Origin: Siphonodentalium dalli
Taxonomy: Eukaryota > Mollusca > Scaphopoda > Gadilida > Siphonodentaliidae
Direction of reading: 5' to 3'
Length of the DNA: 64,000 nucleotides
Assembly (NCBI GenBank): GCA_032622095.1
Contig: CP136063.1
Coordinates: forward strand, 216,891,982-216,955,981
Shown: one piece after another, positions 35,638-47,800 of the stretch
Position numbering within the stretch: the first letter of the stretch is position 1
Layout: every line of letters begins with the position of its first letter
The notes under the pieces: model-generated
Database searches by the model: none
What the model was told of the DNA's origin: nothing
Seen by the model: the letters and a program-made list of their open reading frames with translations, nothing else
Translations under genes and position numbers: made by a program

Positions 35638-36460
35638 TGATTTATTGATTGGGGTTTAACGTCGTTTTGCAACACAGCCATATCACGACGAGAAGAAACA
35701 GGTTATCAAAATCGAGCGAAGTCCTGATGGGTTTAACAGATTCAATTGTCCAGCAATGCTTTGTAGAGTTTTATCAATGACAAAGATAGAATGTCTTCAC
35801 ATCTGGGTCAAAGCCAATCACCAAGTACTGAGGGAATACCACACCATCTTGTTAACTTGGTAGTAATCATTCTTACGAGCAAGACGTTTCTATGTTTCAG
35901 ATGCCATATGAAAAGCAAAACATAAACAACTAGCCCAGCAGCCGCCGTGAACTACCCTTCGAATTATGGTCGAAGACTGGCATATAGCTGAAGCAGTGAC
36001 CCGTTTAGACACTGCATATATCAGCCTCCTTACCTCTCCACAGTGAGGTAGGCGTGAACAATGCAGGATTCAACAATCATCAGGACGAACACAAAAGAGG
36101 CTTGAGAGAACAGAAACACCATACGTGAAAACAACCAGCAAACGATACTTCAAACATAGACGAGAAATACAACATACCAAAACTTTAATCTGAAACACTG
36201 TGGAGAGGCGTGACTACCCGATTGATTAAGTCGGGTCAACTCAACCACCCGTCTTGATGAGATGTAGGACCAACGAGGACCATGAGCTAAGTCGTATCTG
36301 CAGGTCGATGCCTCGCGTGATACGACCGCCCAAGTACCTCCAGGACTCCTACCCCACACCTCATGGGATGCACCCCACGGCAAACAGGGTGCCACAATAG
36401 GGGATTTTTACCCATCGCAGTGGGGCGGTAGGCCTATTCTACCCCGGGTCCATACGGGGG
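35638..36460 (-). mobile_element. Composite retrotransposed element: LINE leader + start of gag ORF1 fused to LINE 3' tail
   Basis: Read on the minus strand it starts 'cccccgtatggacccggggt' and runs through the leader also seen at 55900-56230. It enters the gag ORF1 start (FVIDKTLQSIAGQL, about 35795-35735), then jumps to a tail 'gcaaaacgacgttaaacccc' plus (AATCA)n. It is flanked by a 16-bp target duplication with two mismatches: 35622-35637 (ctaatgactacttgat) and 36461-36476 (ctaattaccacttgat). The whole chimera therefore moved as one RNA. The 81-codon ORF at 36150-36395 lies in the leader and is probably not a gene. A shorter relative is at 13523-13729. Confidence 0.8.
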
Positions 36461-36879
36461 CTAATTACCACTTGATGATCTTCAAATCCGGTATTGTCAT
36501 AACCGATGTCAGTAAACATTTTGGTACATTTTATCGCGAAAAGGCAATTCTCCAGAGTGATCAACAGCTAGGAACACAGATAAACTTTGTGAAGACAATG
36601 TATCATGTTTTAAACGTATATTGTCTTCGACTACAACAAGAAACCACAATTCCCCCACACTTTTGCGATTGGAGGTAAAAATATCCACGACAAACAGAAG
36701 TATCTGAAGAATATAACAAATTCTAATCAACAATCGGCGCACGCGAAGCAGAAAAATATCGACTAACTCTAATTTGGATGTTTCAAGCTACCTTCAATTA
36801 GAAGTATTTTCATGCGGCCCATCAGAATAGTAGAATTGGGTTATATTCTTATCAAAATGAAGAATAAACACAGTAAAGA

Positions 36880-38480
36880 TAACAAGGAGATTTTAGCAGC
36901 CACATTGAAACACATTATTGACGAAATTCCAATACCTCTATGCCATATAATAACTAATTCATTATAAGCAGGCGTTGTTACAAAAGAGATGAAAGTAGCT
37001 AGAGTTATTCAACATATCATCGCGCAAATACGCACGAAATCGACCTATAATGTGAAATAGGTACATAATCTGATTATTTGTTTCTAAAATAGGCAGATAA
37101 TGTATCATATCCGTCATTCTGTTTTATGGCGCTGGCCACAGTTGAAAAGAGCATACACCTGAAAGGTCGTGAATTAACTAATTTCTGTCATTGTCAGCAA
37201 ATAATAATCATTTTGAGTCGATAATGTGACTAAAAATCTTTTATATTCAGCACATTTTATCGACTCGAAATGAGGCAATTCTAAGCAGATTATCTACATA
37301 AAACAAGTTCTGTTATAAGCTTATAATGTGCGGATTTTTGGGAGAACAGAGTTATTCCTCTATTTTAATCAAATGCAAGTAATGATTCAAAATGATCGTC
37401 CAATTTGTATCCTCCCCACATTTTCAAAAATCCTAGAGAAAGTGGTTTGTAATATGTTAGTGGAATTTTTCTGGAGTCCGAGGCAATATAAATAATTAGT
37501 TCGAGAGTTTTTTAAAGGATAGAGCGCAATATGTAGATTTGGACGGTTGTGTCTCAAGTGAAATTCCGATAACAACTGGTGTCCCTCAGGGACATATCTT
37601 AGTCCCGTTACTTTTTCTTTGCTATGTGAATTATATGTACTGGAGTACATCACTATCCCTTCTATAATTTGCAGATGATACCACTGAATATGCATCTCAT
37701 CATAATCTAAATATACTTTTAAGCGAAAAAATACTCATCTTGAATTACTCAACAAATGGTTCAAGGCAAACAAACTAATTAAATGCCACGAAAACCAAAC
37801 ATATATCTATTCCAACCGCCGGGTGGAAACTATAAGTGCACGAAACATACTCTACAGATAAATGGTCAAATAATTGAAAGAATATGAAGCAGCGGCGAAG
37901 AAAAATCGTTCAAATTACTTGGTATTCATCTAGACGAAAACTTCACACGACTTGTATTGCAACAAGAATGACTAGAGCTATACGCGCAATTAACAGAATA
38001 AGAGTTAAACATATTCTACCAGAAAGGAATTTACGACAGTTGAATTACAGTCTAATTCATAGTAACCTAATATATGGCATTGGAATTTCTGGAAACTCGA
38101 ATACGTTCAATGAATTAACAGTATTGCAGAAAAAGGAAATTCGCGTTATACATAATGATAGATATATATTAGCCAAAACCGATCCACTCTTTAAAAAATT
38201 TAAATACTGAAAGCTTACGATCTTAATAAAATACGTGCTTATCAATTCATGAACGATTGGTTCTGCAACCAACTACACTCTCATTTCAAAACACTTATCG
38301 CATATACCACAACCTGACAATGGTAACAAGACATAGTGACAAATAAGGTGGAACAAAAGAACTTGATACATCTTTACAGTCAGTTTTACCACGTTCCAAA
38401 TTTAAACGAGACGTATTAGAATATATTATAAGCAGCTACCTTTATATTGTTCTTTGTAAATAAAACGTTCATGGATGAAA
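36880..38480 (+). pseudogene. Decayed LINE reverse transcriptase, interrupted by MITE family 2
   Basis: Plus-strand pieces in RT order: IDEIPIPLCHIITNSL, stop, AGVVTKEMKVARVI (36915-37009). The insertion follows, then RVIPLF...NDRPICILPTFSKILEKVV (37349-37447), REFFKG, VDLDGCVSSEIPITTGVPQG (to about 37590), and FADDT (37668-37682), the catalytic box. Next come LNKWFKANKL, LGIHLDENF (about 37918), SLIHSNLIYGIGI and LTVLQKKEIRVIH (to about 38155). The C-terminus carries the jockey/CR1-type 'LQKK' motif. Frameshifts and stops are frequent. The 108-codon ORF at 37884-38210 is only part of it. Confidence 0.88.
37010..37347 (+). mobile_element. MITE family 2, inserted in the RT relic with a 9-bp target duplication
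   Basis: AGAGTTATT occurs at 37001-37009 and 37348-37356. Removing the insert and one copy restores a continuous RT reading (ARVI-PLF). The element starts 'caacatatcatcgcgcaaat' and ends 'cggatttttgggagaac'. Its termini are weak imperfect inverted repeats (gcaaatacgcac / aaaaatccgcac). It contains internal inverted copies of 'gattctaagcagatta'-type sequence. A 9-bp duplication fits Mutator-like mobilisation, though an 8-bp hAT reading cannot be excluded. Confidence 0.9.
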
Positions 38481-38920
38481 ACTACTGGTGTAAGAAGTGT
38501 TAAATGAATCCAATGCATTCAAGAATACAACTATATCACATGAAAGCCCTATAATATCATTGAAAAATCCATTACATATTTTCTAATCTGTCACTAGTGG
38601 CTAATAGCTAATAGTCGAAGCGGTAATCACTTTCATTGTATACCTGCGCGCGTGACGTCATTTTGCTTCCGTACCAAAAGATAAACAAATTATATTATAT
38701 TATTGACAAAATAATGTTATTGACAAATGTTACCAATAAATAACCCAATAGACGTCAAATAAAGACGAAACTAAAAGGGACTATATTTCGTTGCGCGTGT
38801 AGTGCAGTACTGAAGTATATTGGTGAAGCGTCTGAGCCAACAAAAGACTTGTATACAGTTTGCGTGTTCTCTACAGAGCTGATGTTGTCAAAAGGGCATA
38901 AGGCTTTAGTTTTTTTCATG
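38481..38920. other. No gene recognised
   Basis: AT-rich sequence, no ORF or shared repeat. Confidence 0.5.
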
Positions 38921-39085
38921 TGATATACAAGATCTTCAACTCTTTATGTTGGGATATAAGATTTTATCAAACTCGTTTCATAAATTTGATTCACAACTCG
39001 TCTACGACTCGTTGTGAATCAAATTTATCAAATTTCATAAAATCTTATATCCCAACATAAGTCGTTGGAGATCCTCTATATATCA
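38921..39085. repeat. Inverted repeat, ~70-bp arms, short loop
   Basis: 'gatcttcaac...ttatgttgggatataagattttat...aaatttgattcacaa' pairs with 'ttgtgaatcaaattt...ataaaatcttatatcccaacataa...gttggagatc'. The left arm has a short extra segment (aactcgtttcat). A fold-back element or fossil hairpin. Confidence 0.9.
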
Positions 39086-39389
39086 TCAGTCTTATATTAT
39101 AGCAACATTAATATCATATACCATAACTAACGATTCTTTACTTTATTGCCACTTAACCCACAAAAGTATCGTTGTCTACAATATTACAGATACAAACTGG
39201 TTACTCTGTCACATGGGCTCACCAGAGTCAGAATATTATTATCTAAGATTTGAAGTGTGCAGGAACACGACCAGTAGGTCATGTCATCTCTGGTCATCTC
39301 CCAGTAATATATACTATATTTTGTTTGAGTTTTTATTATACGTTATCATGTTTGTTATCTATTACTAAATAAAATTGAAATGAATTGAA

Positions 39390-40195
39390 AACATTTTAAA
39401 GAGCGTTATCTGGTAAGTCGTGAGTTTGGTTATTCATGTTAGTGTCCGCCCATAATGAACTTATAGTAAGTTATTGGGTCGATAATACACCCGATCCGCA
39501 TAGCATGCTCAGATATAGATACTTCATGACGGTAATTTTTTACCATATTTTGATACTTAATTGTGCACCGTATACCCCCATCGAGCCCACAATTACGTTA
39601 TATACAACTTAATAATAGACATATTACGACCAGCACAAGTATCGGAAGGGCGATAACTCAATAATGCCAACAACACGTATTTTCGACGACAAGACGGAGT
39701 TCTTTCCAATACCACACATGAAAAACTTTGGCCGTATGTAAGTCAAATTCTACTATTCTTTAAAATAACTTCTTCGAGAAAAAACGCTCTTCATTTGTTT
39801 TTTTCAGTTCGAAATTTCTCCGTTATTTAAGTCAATTTAAATTTCTTCGTAAAATGCTCTTTAAAAGAATCACTTTTTAAATTTGTTTTTTATTTTGTGT
39901 TTAATTTCTGAATATCTCAGTTATGTCGTCAAATTACTCATGTTGAGTCCGTGGTCAGTTCAGTACTAAGATTTATATAACATACTGGTGGGTTCGATGG
40001 GCGAATACGGTACACAATTAATGGTCTATATATAGATGGTAAATACTATCCGCAATTAAGTATCTATATCTGATAATGCTATTCGAATCGGGTGACTAAA
40101 ATACTCTCATTTTAAGTTCGTTATTCAGATTCTACGCCGATTATGACCCCAAAACAAATCGCCGATAGGGTGCTGATTTTCGGGAGAACAGGCTG
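39390..40195 (+). mobile_element. MITE family 2 copy split by another element
   Basis: 39390-39487 ('taaagagcgttatctggtaa', 'gtgagtttggttattcatgt', 'gggtcgataata') and 40095-40195 ('gactaaaatactctcatttt', 'gctgattttcgggagaacag') are the two halves of family 2. The sequence between them is a separate inverted-repeat element. Confidence 0.75.
39488..40094. mobile_element. TIR element (~607 bp, ~105-bp terminal inverted repeats) nested in MITE 2
   Basis: Left end 'cacccgatccgcatagcatg' then 'ctcagatatagatacttnat'. The right end, reversed, reads 'cacccgattcgaatagcatt' then 'atcagatatagatacttaat'. The similarity continues to 'accgtat...cccatcga.ccca', about 105 bp. No transposase is present, and I could not fix a target duplication. 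Only one copy is in this window. Confidence 0.8.
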
Positions 40196-41204
40196 AATAA
40201 TTAGATCGAACACTTTGGTCCATTATTGGGCTGTTTTGATGACCAGATATCGACTTTTAAAAGAGGAAGTTTTAACGTGTTTTTATTTTCTGTCAGACTT
40301 GCAGAAGATAGGTTGACAAAAAAGCGAAATATTGTTATTAGTCGGCGTCATGTGGTCTGATAAATTACACGTTGTGTGGTTTAGATGTTGACGTTGTATT
40401 TTGCGAAATTGAGCAACCGATTTCGTTGGACCCTTGTGTTTTGTGTTGGAGTGGATTTATAATCATTCTATACAAAGAGAAGGCATTTCAGGAAGTACTG
40501 TTTACAACCTTTGTATTGTTATTTAAATATGCTGACAATCCAGATAAGCCACACGATAAGCAACGTAGGTTTATCGCACAGTAATTCATTCCTATGAAGA
40601 TAGATATTCACCCCGGGTCAGGTGGTACTTCTGATTTAACTATGATGTTGGTGGGGCAAAGTTATGCTTTTAAGAAAAAGTACCGTTATTTTTCATAAAT
40701 GGTTTATCAGAACGATTGGATGAAAAGCAATTATCTATAAAAAGATTCCAAAACATATCTATTTTAAATTAATAATCTCCGCGTTGATTGTTGCAAAGCG
40801 AGCATAATCAAGTTGGCCCTCCAATCGTTTTGCAAATACCAGAGAAACGCCATTATTAAAATATGATTCGAATATCTATGTTGTTGAATGTTGGATTTTC
40901 ATCGAATCGCTCGAGTTAGCCTCGAAAACAGTTTTCTTCATTAACGGCAGCACTATGCATCACTGACACCACAGCTATATATATCAGTGGGGCCACCTAA
41001 CATGAAAGAACATCAGCAGGACCTTTAACCAGGGGCGACATTCTTGAATTCTTAATTGTAGTAGGACATTATATCATTATCAATATGAGCATTGAAATGC
41101 CTATCGTGCATCAATCTGCATCCATTCGGTCACTGAGTGGGAAATAACTAGTAATAATGCCTGATTGATATCAACAACTTCTGACAGAATTTCAATTTTA
41201 TACA
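40196..41204. other. No gene recognised
   Basis: Contains a 70-codon ORF (40372-40584, +) of unknown nature and no shared repeat. Confidence 0.5.
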
Positions 41205-41810
41205 TTAAACGGACATGGCTCATTCGAGCTTCTAAATTATATCTACGTAATTTGGAAGGAGATGTGAGATATGTGGGCAAATACACGAGATATTGATATA
41301 CTGCGCTTTACTGGCTTCATATGCTCTGCTAAATATTGTCCATGGTAACAACCATTTTTCAGCTGTTTTCCATTTTTGGCACAGAAGTGAAATAAACGCC
41401 CATTTTACTATCATATCATGCACATACCAACACGGAACGCTCTTTTCTGTTCCATGCCCCGCAAATGGCTGGTTTTTTTTAAACCCAAAACATCGTGTCA
41501 GAGTTGCATTTTTTATCACTTCTATCGACTTCAGTGCGAAATATTGATACCCACCGGCTTCATATGTGAAAGAAATGCTCTTGATTCATCCATATCAAGA
41601 ATATGCTAACACGTGACGCTCGTTCTGTTCCATGATGTGCAAATGGCTGTTTTTTTGTTTGGGACCCAAAACATAGTGTTCATGGTTGTATTTTGTATGA
41701 CTTCAATGCGTCTTTCTGGGACATCTATTGCTCGGTTAAAATTCAAAAGCGAATACTATTGGTGTATTTTGGAACGAAAACCGCCAAGTGTGCTGTGTTG
41801 TGGTTAAATA
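41205..41810 (-). mobile_element. MITE family 3 copy with an internal partial duplication
   Basis: On the plus strand it starts 'taaacggacatggctcattc' and ends 'cgaaaaccgccaagtgtgct...ggttaaata', the reverse of the family left end TTAAAGCCACATGGCGG. The middle is present twice (about 41320-41515 and 41545-41720). Each copy has 'ggcttcatatg', 'gacgctc' or 'gaacgctctttt', 'tgttccatg' and 'gcaaatggctg'. The ORFs at 41293-41807 read through it and are not genes. Confidence 0.75.
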
Positions 41811-42484
41811 TACATATATGTTGTTTAGTACAGTTGTAGTTTTATACATTGAGATAATAAATTGTGTTGCTAATTTTCGTTTCCACGATGGCACATCCTA
41901 CACGTGACTGGTTCAATCGAAGGATAAATAGCATATGCATATATCAAATGACCTTGGTAATATTTGGTTTATAATCTTACCTGCCCGGGGGTCATCTATG
42001 AACCCGACTGCCATCCCGATTCTTTCACCTGCATGGAGACGGGTGACACTTTAAAACAAACAACACTGTATAAATGGCCGATCAATTCTGCAGCATTCGA
42101 GAACCTTTCTGTTGGCGCTATTCTCTCCCATTTCTGACGAAGGTTTATAGTTTTTCAGGGACGTGGCTAGACCAATATTTATTACACGCTCGTTCCTACA
42201 GATACAGATTTATTCACTCATGTAGTAAAAATATGACATTGGAGCATTGACATATTATAAGTTTACAAATAGTAATACATAAATTGTACGCATGCGTTAT
42301 AAGTATTCAATACTCAATAGTGTTGGGGTGGGGTCATGTGGGTGGGGGTCTTTTCGTTATTATTAATTTCATTTTTGGTTCTTCGTTGTCGATGACAGGT
42401 ATTATTCATGGGGGGGGGTCTTCAGTACATTTGTTGTGGTGGTGGTGAATAAGGGGTATGTATATATAGTGTCAATCATGAGCC
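41811..42484. other. No gene; probable 3' flank of the LINE piece that follows
   Basis: 42300-42480 is G-rich on the plus strand (gtgttggggtggggtc, a G9 run at ~42411). It lies just beyond the stop of the minus-strand LINE C-terminus, so it may be its 3' UTR. 41811-42300 shows nothing. Confidence 0.4.
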
Positions 42485-42845
42485 TCAGGGTGTTCCTTGT
42501 CTGACAAGGGCATATGTTATGAAGGCAGCTAGGTTTATCAAGATCTTGTTATTCCGTGCGTTGAAAAGAGCATTTAGTTTGAGCGCATTCGGTCTTTTGC
42601 AGTAGAATTGTTTGATGTATTTCTTTCGGAGGTCGTCAAGATTCATACATTCAAGAATGAGGTGGTATTCATCACCCAGTTTCTCGTTACAGAAATTGCA
42701 TTTCCGTACCTCATATGAGGTGCCTATCCATGATTCAGTTTCCACGGGCAGTCTTTGTAATGTAATGGTTGCGTGTACGGAATTTCATCAGGCATGCCAC
42801 TGTTTTCTGATTTTTAAGTGATATATAATAATCTTTGCCGAAATT
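42485..42845 (-). pseudogene. LINE ORF2 C-terminal segment with CCHC zinc finger
   Basis: The 86-codon frame 42745-42485 contains C16-x2-C19-x8-H28-x4-C33 in the context RKCNFCNEKLGDEYHLILEC. It continues NLDDLRKKYIKQFYCKRPN and ends shortly after LAAFITYAL. This is the usual C-terminal end of CR1/jockey-type ORF2 proteins, after the RT. Upstream (to about 42845) decayed frames read LQRLPVETESWIGTSYE, the segment normally just before the finger. RT itself is missing, so it is a 5'-truncated insertion, as is usual for LINEs. Confidence 0.8.
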
Positions 42846-44099
42846 TGGCTTGGTACAGAGTTATTGCTGTTCCATATTTACAAATCGGTATGGAACGGAA
42901 GGACGGAAATAAAACATTTTCAGATAAGAAAGAGGGAGAACTCTTAAACGGAAAATGTTAACAACGTCAATAAACTGATTTAGCACTTCCAGTCAACCCC
43001 TAAGCCAACAGAACTCCGTTTAGTGATGGATTATATATTTTAGTTAGCATTTTCACCGAAGATAAAACTAAGATAACGCATTAATATGGTTCCAATTGCC
43101 AGTTAAATACATTCTTGGCAGTTACATCCACGAAAGAGCACGAATATTAGCTCTATATTCGGCTTAGGAAAGTATAACAATATTAGTAATACTTCATACC
43201 TACATTTCACGCGGTAGAAAATACCCTGACGATTTGCATTGCAAACACTATAGCATGTCTCCTTTAGAAAAATGCACATGCATTGAATTTGACACAGTAT
43301 ATTTCGTTAATATACTTGACACAGTATATTTCGTTAATATACTTTACTGTTTTCCAATCAAAGTTGCTCTCTCTTCGTCAGTACAATGTATTTCTCACTT
43401 AAAGTAACGCGTAAATGGTTTAAAATACCAACCCAGCCAGCAATGGGATTTTCGTCGAAATGAACGTTATCAGATATCGGCAAGCGGCTTCGACGAGGGT
43501 GACGAGTGCACATCCATCGGCAGCCATAGCTGAATATCCGGTTGCAAAGAGTACGGCAGCACGTAGGATTGCGACAGGCAAATTGGATTTGATTAACCGT
43601 TTCTAGGGCTTAGCGAATGTGCCTTTTCCTTGTCGATTAAACCCGCGTATTCGTGTGCTCGACAAATCATTTGAGTCGTTTACATGACGCATGGGTGAAT
43701 TTTCGGGTAAATCCGTGCGTTTGGTATCACTTCTATTATTTCTGCCGGCCACACCATCTTCTGCTTCTTGTAGATTCGACTGAGTCTATGGGCAACGATG
43801 CTGATGCGGCGCATGTCAAATGGCTTTGGTCTGCTTATAGTGGATTCGTGTGTTTGCCTGGCCTAAACTGACGCGAACTCGAAGTGAATTACGATTACCA
43901 GAGTATTGAGTATTCATGTTGTATTCACAGAAATCTGTGACACCACAATTCACACATTTATGTACACATATCTACACAAATGATCACAAATGTAAATGTA
44001 CCCTAACGCAGTGTTTTGGCGAGCAACTTTAATAGTCACACGCATATGCTGACCTCTGGTTGTTAATTGCTTTCAAAGATTGCATTACGCTACATTACG
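42846..44099. other. No gene recognised; 27-bp tandem duplication at 43289-43342
   Basis: 'ttgacacagtatatttcgtt' and what follows is repeated exactly. 43440-43620 is GC-richer and holds a 48-codon ORF (43460-43606) starting MNVIRYRQAASTRV, family unknown. The ORF at 43653-43871 is also unrecognised. Confidence 0.45.
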
Positions 44100-44890
44100 T
44101 CGGATACCGGTCCTAATAAAAGCCGACCGCACCTCCCCCAGGGGCCCGAGCGAGATGGGGCATGCACTATCGTGCATAATAGTAGACCTGTATGTACCAA
44201 AGGTCCAATCACCAAGTCGACAGCTTGAGCGGAAACGACACTGTTAACCCATAACTTGCGGCTGGTTCCGTCAGGTACGCAAAATCCAAAAAGGCACCGA
44301 CCGCACCTCCCCTGGCTGCTGACCACGGACAATCGGACATGGACATCATATCATGCAGCGAATAACACTGTGCGTCCATGGAAGTCCGGAAGTGAATAAA
44401 TTAACCCATAACTGCTGTAGAGTTCGCTATGAATGTACGCAAAAAATACACTAATTATTATGCAGAACACCTGTATGTACCAAAGTTACTAATCCCCAAG
44501 TCGATAGCTTGAGTGGAAACGGGACTTTTAACCCCTAACGTGCGGCCGGTTCCGTCAGGTACGCAAAATAAAAAAGGCTCCGGCCGCACCTCCCCTAACT
44601 GTCTGACCACGGGGAGGGACATATCATGCAACGAATACCCTTCTTTGTTCATTGGCGAACGGGAAGTCGCTACCTGTAGAGGAAGTGAATATATTAACCC
44701 ATTTGCTGCTGTCGAATTCGCTTTTTATGAATGTACACAAACACGCCGAAAATAACACCCACCGACCGCACCTCCTCCAGTGGTCCGATGCAGATTGGGC
44801 ATGCACTATCGAGCAGAATATACCCGTATATACCAAAGTTCCAATCCCCAAGTAGATAGCTTGAGCGGAAGTGAATATATTAACACCGAC
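44100..44890. repeat. Complex GC-richer tandem array with alternating modules
   Basis: Module 'gaccgcacctcccc' occurs at about 44126, 44299, 44586 and 44766. Module 'gtatgtaccaaag' plus 'cccaagtcgatagcttgag' occurs at about 44190, 44472 and 44827. Module 'ggttccgtcaggtacgcaaaa' occurs at 44262 and 44550. Module 'gaagtgaatatattaaccca' occurs at about 44390, 44682 and 44866. The spacing is irregular (173-360 bp), so units were shuffled or partly deleted. The four overlapping ORFs here follow the repeat and are not credible genes. Confidence 0.8.
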
Positions 44891-47800
44891 GGTGCTGGTG
44901 TTGTCACTACCCATTAGACTGTAATAGTGGCTTGAAGCATGTTGTTGTATAATATATGTTTGCATGCATGATAAGGAAAAGTCTCCGTGGAACACTTTTC
45001 GACACAATACAGTTATGTGCTTTTTAATTATATACCTTGGAACGTACATGCCTCATCCCTCTATGTTTTCATTGAAATTTATGACTCAACTCATGTAAGT
45101 TGTAGAATGTCGGTGTTGATCTAGCAGAACGAGAATACACTCTTCGCCAGTATGTAATTCCGACTTCTGTAAACTAAGTCGTCGTTGTCAGCATAAGATG
45201 GGTTAAATTTCGGATTACATACAAAACACGAACGAGGCATTTCCACGATATAAGTTCGGTACGCATGCACGAGTGAATATTCCAGGACAACAAAACACAA
45301 TCCCAGGGTGTAGGGCAAGTTTTGTCTGTGAATTTTTTTTTCATCCAGACACTTGTTTTTTGCGTACATTCATAGCGAATTCGATGCAGCGTAATAGGTT
45401 AATTCAGTCTATTCCGTACGATGTGTATGGTATAATAAGGCGTTTGGATATATAAGCGTCTGTAAAAAGAATGTCTTAACGTACGATCATGTTATCATGT
45501 AATACAATGCAACCCACTGCCCACCGGGAAGTGTCGATAATAACTTAATTCCAACTCAAGTGATTAATTTTCTGCTCTGGATTTGTATATGTATAACAAA
45601 TTATCAATATGAGCACAGTGCTCATGTTTCCATGACATGTTGCACAACCCGGTAGTAATAGTTACATGCTTGTTGACCTAGATACTAGCTTTAGCAGGTA
45701 ACATAATTATGTCTCCACGTGATCTTCACTTATTTGTATCTCAGATGTGTCTACCGTGCTCGTTGAAAGCTGATTATGCTACCCATGGTTACCGAATACT
45801 GACTGCAGAGATATCTCAAATACAGCTGTTCTCTAGTGATGGGTCTTTCAGTCCCGTGTATCTACCTATGGTACTCCTTGCAGAAACGTATTTGTGTTGC
45901 TACTTTCAAGTCTAATCCATTGTAAGTCACTCATAACAACCCCTAGCTGTGATGTACTTTTGGGGCATGGACATCTCTATGTACCACTCCTAATGCATAT
46001 TCAATTGGATTGTCTATAAATGCTTGCCCTATTAGGATTTTTAACAGTCCGTTCTGCTTCGGGTGTGCTGGACATCCGTTATGACCCGGTGGTTTAAATT
46101 AGATGCCACGTAGTATACACTAACTTAACATCTATAGTTAGTAGGGGATAAACATCTACTGGTATGTGATGTGAAACACTCGGGTAGGGCGATCAGATAT
46201 AGAATGGAATATTGTATCCAATTTGTCAACACACACCGTCATTCTTATATATTAATTAAATGCAAAGACTCTTGATGACGAAATCGTTTTCGTTAGTTTA
46301 TCGCCGATACTTGCGTCCCGAATCTACAAGTAAATATTTACAATAGAGCGTAGTTCAGGCAATGTTTTCTATGGAGTGGTTAGATCGATTGGCTTGAGAT
46401 TTTCAGAGATGTTAGTAAAATGCTACATTCCACCATTTGGTATAGCGCATGAATACCAACTTATCAGTTACACTCACTCGCGCAAGTCCTTAATAATTCT
46501 TTACGAATCATTTGCGCTCATGTAGCATACTACTGCACCACTGACATAATGTGCTTAGTAGAAAATGTGTTGATGCAACTGGAGACCCGGCGATATGCTG
46601 TTTGTTATTTAGTTATTTGTCCTCGTGCAATGTCATATAAAATGTGATGCATCAATAGTCCATTATTTTGGTTAATAAATTATTGGTTTGCCTTTTCGTG
46701 GCATGATTATGAAAACTATTTTCGTTTAACCAGCCCCGCCACAAATTCAGGTTAATTTATGATATTTCTAACTACGATAATGCATTGTCGAAGTCAATTG
46801 GGCTGATATGGATCCTAATGAAACCAACTCCGCTTTCAACAATTTATTAAGTTGATACTTCACGCGAAAACTTTCAGAAGAAATTCTTTACCGACATACA
46901 TGTATACATATGTATTACATTTGGTAAATTATTATAAAAATTCCATGACACCCACCGTCTTATTATGCTACTATGGGATATGAAAGGTCTAATAACAAGT
47001 GTGGTCTTGGCTTTTTTTCAATGAAATATAAATTTATTAGTTAAATGGGGGCCCTGATTAAGTTCCAGTATGCTTGGTCTTTCCTCCCGTCGGTGCTCGT
47101 ATATTTGTTTGAATTAGGTGTTGTAATACGTTCGTGACATCCCTTAGTGTTACGTTTTATTGTCCAAAACAGTGTCAGCAGTATATAACAGTAGCCAAAC
47201 ACCAACTGTACAGGTACAGGCCCAACTATTGATACAGGATATATGTCCCCAAATTTAATATGTTTCAGACCCCAAATAATAGTACACGTTAATTTTGTAT
47301 AGCTTGTCTCACAATCATCGTCATATTGACTAACTCAAAATCAATATATAATCCTGGTTTATCATCGTTCTATTTAACACTAATAGAATAAAGTTGCAGT
47401 ACATTAGTATTAAAATAACTAGTAAGTGTTACAAGCACGATATTTGGCAGAAGGTTTTGCCTCTTAGTACACATAGCCATACTGGCGAGAAAAATGAAAT
47501 AAACAGAGACTCAAAACAAGGATAATATAAGGTCCTTGTTTTCCAGAATTTTAATAATCATTGGACCCTGAGAGTAAAATAACGCTAGTGTGCATGTACA
47601 TGTAAATCTCAGAGAGCTGTTACAATATTGTATTCGTTTTGGCCATAAAATGGTGTGCATAAATGTTGAATAAACAGACATACATAAAACTAAAACCAAG
47701 TGTTGATTTTAAGGCATCGACGCGAGTTTTGCATACATCAAGGAAAACTCTTGATTTCTTATCCATAATCTTCATTGCATATTGAATCTGAACAGTTATG

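Noticed and set aside
36150-36395. 81-codon gene MAPCLPWGASHEV
   Set aside because: It lies within the LINE leader of the composite element; the matching leader at 55900 does not keep it as a frame with coding features.
41293-41807. Cluster of 63-84-codon plus-strand ORFs
   Set aside because: All read through MITE 3; similar ORFs appear wherever that repeat lies.
44458-45049. Overlapping ORFs on both strands
   Set aside because: They follow the repeat modules of the 44100-44890 array, and the same peptides recur with each module.
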